Source: Neobacillus vireti (GTDB taxonomy: Bacteria > Bacillota > Bacilli > Bacillales > Cytobacillaceae). Taken from it: DNA of 64,000 nucleotides. The notes beneath the pieces were generated by a model. The model was not told the DNA's origin. It worked only from the letters and a program-made list of their open reading frames with translations, and made no database searches. Positions 61,702 through 64,000 of this stretch are shown piece after piece. Made by a program: the position numbers and the translations under genes. The stretch's first letter is position 1, and each line of letters begins with the position of its first letter. The stretch is from contig NZ_LDNB01000014.1 of the NCBI RefSeq assembly GCF_001026695.1, positions 94,183 through 158,182 on the forward strand, read 5' to 3'.

Positions 61702-64000
61702 GTGTTGAAAAAAGGAAAAGTTTTTCTGAATGCTATTTTAATAGCTTTTCTTGTTGCTGCGTCAGTACAAGGCTTATTTCCTGCTGGAGTAAAAGCAGAT
61801 AGTGAAGCTGGTACAGGGAACTCAGCAAAGTTACGTATCTTGGAAACTACGGACCTTCATTCGAATGTTATGCCGTATGATTATTATCAAGGTACAGACC
61901 AAGGCATTAAATATGGTTTGGCAAAGACAGCAACACTGATCAAGGCGGCTCGAGAAGAAGAAGGAGTTACAAACTCGATGCTTTTTGATGCCGGCGATTC
62001 CATCCAAGGGAATCCATTGGCAACGTATGCTGCCAAAAACCTGAAGGAAGACGAAGTTCATCCATTGTTTAAAGCAATGAACACTCTTGACTACGATGCA
62101 GCGATTGTCGGAAACCATGAGTTTAATTATGGCCTGCCGTATCTGGATCGTGTCTTAAAAGACGTGAACTTTGATGTGGTAAACGCGAACGTTTATCGCG
62201 CTGACAATGGTGAAAACTATTTTACTCCATATGTCGTTATTCCTAAAAAAATTATCGATGACGCTGGCAATGAATCGACGATTAACGTTGGAGTCATCGG
62301 TTTTGTTCCACCACAAATCATGAATTGGGACAAGTTCCATCTGGATGGAAAAGTAACAGTTGAGGGGATTACGGAAACAGCAAGAAAATTCATCCCTAAA
62401 ATGAAGGAAGAGGGCGCAGACATAATTGTCGCGATTGCTCACTCCGGCTGTGACATTCAGGAAGAAGATGATCAAGAAGCCGAGAACGCTGTTTATGAAT
62501 TAACGAAGGTTAAGGACGTCGATGTCATGCTGTTTGGGCATGCGCATACAACATTCCCAGGGGCAAGCGGCTTTAACAATAAACCGGAAATTGATAATAA
62601 AACAGGACATATTCATGGCGTTCCTGCCGTTGAAGCAGGAAAATGGGGCGACAATTTAGGCGTCGTGGATTTAAAACTTGTTAAAGATGAAAAGGGCAAA
62701 TGGACTGTTGATAAGCAAGCTTCTAATTCAGCGAATCGTCCAGTTTCCGTAGATACTCCATTGGATCAAGAAATTGTTGATGGAGTAAAAGACATGCACG
62801 AGGCAACGATTAAGTATGTGAATGAAAAAATTGGCGAAACGAAACAGCCTTTGTTCAGCTTTTTCTCAAGGGCAGTAGACGATGCCAGTTTACACCTTGT
62901 GAACCTGGCGCAAATCGATTATGCAAACAAATGGATTCCATTGAATAAACCAGAATTAAAGGGAATTCCAGTTGTTTCGGCGATGGCTCCTTTTAAAAAT
63001 AATACAAATGTCGCTGTCGGCGATCTTTCAATTAAAAGTGCAACAGATTTGTACAACTTTGACAATACAATTAAAGCGGTAAAAATGACTGGGGCTCAAG
63101 TGAGAGAGTGGCTTGAATTTTCGGCTTCATCTTTTAAACAGATCGATCCAGCTAAAGAGGAACAACAAGAATTACTTGATAACTCTTTCCCTGGATACTT
63201 ATATGATGTAATTGATGGTGTTAAATACCAAGTCGATGTTACCCAGCCAAGAAGATATGACTGGAGCAAGGGTGTCCTTGAGAATGCGGATTCACAGCGA
63301 ATCATCAATTTCAAGATGATGGATGGTACGCCGATTAAGGATGATCAAGAGTTTATTGTTGTGACCAATAACTACCGTGCAGGCGGCGGCGGGAAGTTCC
63401 CGGGCTTAGTTGATGGAACGGCTGAGCTAGTGCTTGATTCTACTGATGAAATCCGTGATATTTTGATGGATTATATTAGAGATAGAAAAGTTATTGATCT
63501 GAAGGCAGACAACAACTGGTCGATTGCACCAGTTGACGGAAATGTAACGATGACATTTACAGCTTCCGCGGTTGCAAAACAATATCTGGACTTAGTGCCA
63601 AATATTAAAGCTCTTGGTGAAGAAAACGGGGGCAGCCAAACCTATCAATTAGTCCCAAGTGCCAATGAAGAACAACCGGAACCGGTTAAAGAAGGTTGGC
63701 AATTCGAAGACGGCCATTGGTATTTCTATGAAGATGGCGCGGCACATACTGGTTGGTTAAAAGATAAAGTGAACTGGTATTACCTTGGTTCTGATGGAAA
63801 AATGCTAGAAAATGACTGGGTATTGTACAAAAATACTTGGTACTATTTAGGCAAATCAGGCAAAATGCTAGAAAATGCCTGGGTACAGGACAAAAATGTC
63901 TGGTACTACTTAGGTAAAGACGGCAAAATGCTAGAAAATGCCTGGGTACAGGACAAAAATGTCTGGTACTACTTAGGCAAATCAGGCAAAATGCTAGAAA
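61702..64000 (+). CDS. Second surface nucleotidase with cell-wall-binding repeats (3' end outside window)
   Basis: This gene runs to the window end without a stop. It starts at GTG 61702 (or TTG 61705) after AAGGGTGGATGATTT. The product has a signal peptide (FLNAILIAFLVAASVQG), one metallophosphatase-nucleotidase module (TTDLHSN, GNHEFNYG, GHAHTTF, NNYRAGGGG) closely related to the first module of 45487-50415, and then directly, without Ig domains or second module, wall-binding repeats of the WYYLGKSGKMLENAW type. At least 766 residues are seen. It should hydrolyse extracellular nucleotides at the wall. Confidence 0.9.
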   Translation, partial: MLKKGKVFLNAILIAFLVAASVQGLFPAGVKADSEAGTGNSAKLRILETTDLHSNVMPYDYYQGTDQGIKYGLAKTATLIKAAREEEGVTNSMLFDAGDSIQGNPLATYAAKNLKEDEVHPLFKAMNTLDYDAAIVGNHEFNYGLPYLDRVLKDVNFDVVNANVYRADNGENYFTPYVVIPKKIIDDAGNESTINVGVIGFVPPQIMNWDKFHLDGKVTVEGITETARKFIPKMKEEGADIIVAIAHSGCDIQEEDDQEAENAVYELTKVKDVDVMLFGHAHTTFPGASGFNNKPEIDNKTGHIHGVPAVEAGKWGDNLGVVDLKLVKDEKGKWTVDKQASNSANRPVSVDTPLDQEIVDGVKDMHEATIKYVNEKIGETKQPLFSFFSRAVDDASLHLVNLAQIDYANKWIPLNKPELKGIPVVSAMAPFKNNTNVAVGDLSIKSATDLYNFDNTIKAVKMTGAQVREWLEFSASSFKQIDPAKEEQQELLDNSFPGYLYDVIDGVKYQVDVTQPRRYDWSKGVLENADSQRIINFKMMDGTPIKDDQEFIVVTNNYRAGGGGKFPGLVDGTAELVLDSTDEIRDILMDYIRDRKVIDLKADNNWSIAPVDGNVTMTFTASAVAKQYLDLVPNIKALGEENGGSQTYQLVPSANEEQPEPVKEGWQFEDGHWYFYEDGAAHTGWLKDKVNWYYLGSDGKMLENDWVLYKNTWYYLGKSGKMLENAWVQDKNVWYYLGKDGKMLENAWVQDKNVWYYLGKSGKMLE
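63700..64000 (+). repeat. Tandem wall-binding repeats at the window end
   Basis: About five units of about 20 codons; the last units (from about 63838) are almost identical at DNA level. The array continues beyond the window. Confidence 0.8.

Noticed and set aside
1..64000. CRISPR arrays, tRNA/rRNA genes, insertion sequences, prophage genes
   Set aside because: No spaced direct repeats, cloverleaf structures, transposase or phage structural motifs were found by reading.

Overview
The window reads as the chromosome of a low-GC, spore-forming Bacillaceae (Bacillus/Neobacillus/Geobacillus-like). It has strong GGAGG ribosome binding sites, frequent TTG and GTG starts, a Spo0E-like phosphatase, a lysine riboswitch, cre-type sites and Gram-positive surface modules. 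No tRNA, rRNA, CRISPR array or transposase was seen. Function calls rest on motifs and on remembered family sequences; no database search was run.

Region 1 (1-28.2 kb) is a catabolic island that takes tryptophan- or indole-derived aromatics to central metabolites. Kynureninase gives anthranilate. An HpaB-type flavin monooxygenase, with a dedicated FAD synthetase and flavin reductases, would make 3-hydroxyanthranilate, as described for Geobacillus thermodenitrificans. A 3-hydroxyanthranilate dioxygenase, ACMS decarboxylase, RidA-type deaminase and aldehyde dehydrogenase operon opens and trims the ring to 4-oxalocrotonate. A tautomerase, decarboxylase and hydratase operon and an aldolase and acylating aldehyde dehydrogenase operon finish it to pyruvate and acetyl-CoA. 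Three IclR regulators and two cre-like sites sit at these operons.

Inside this island (14.4-24.4 kb) is a second set of genes: a luciferase-type monooxygenase, an FAD oxidoreductase, a flavin reductase, a benzoylformate-decarboxylase-like TPP enzyme, an isatin-hydrolase-like enzyme and an aldehyde dehydrogenase. They share a palindrome, GTTAA-N4-TTAAC, that occurs seven times (five exact or nearly exact pairs of arms plus two close variants) only around these operons and around two Crp/Fnr-type regulators with near-identical recognition helices. I infer an isatin -> isatinate -> 2-aminobenzaldehyde -> anthranilate branch that feeds the same ring-cleavage pathway. This is the most interesting hypothesis in the window.

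Region 2 (28.2-39.4 kb) is transport and housekeeping: a lysine-riboswitch-controlled amino acid ABC importer, a PhnCDEE-type importer, a cytoplasmic-looking 5'-nucleotidase-family protein, ribose-5-phosphate isomerase A and a YibE/F membrane pair.

Region 3 (39.4-64 kb) is an accessory and surface region: a LysM/SH3 protein with a decayed duplicate, a DUF3231 protein, FetAB, a 1642-residue double nucleotidase with wall-binding repeats and a second such protein cut by the window end, an NlpC/P60 hydrolase, a lactonase-like propeller, an orphan molybdenum hydroxylase subunit, an oxalate decarboxylase with an altered lid, and an RsbQ-like hydrolase next to a PAS-GGDEF gene broken by an in-frame stop. 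Several gene remnants lie between 51.7 and 57 kb.
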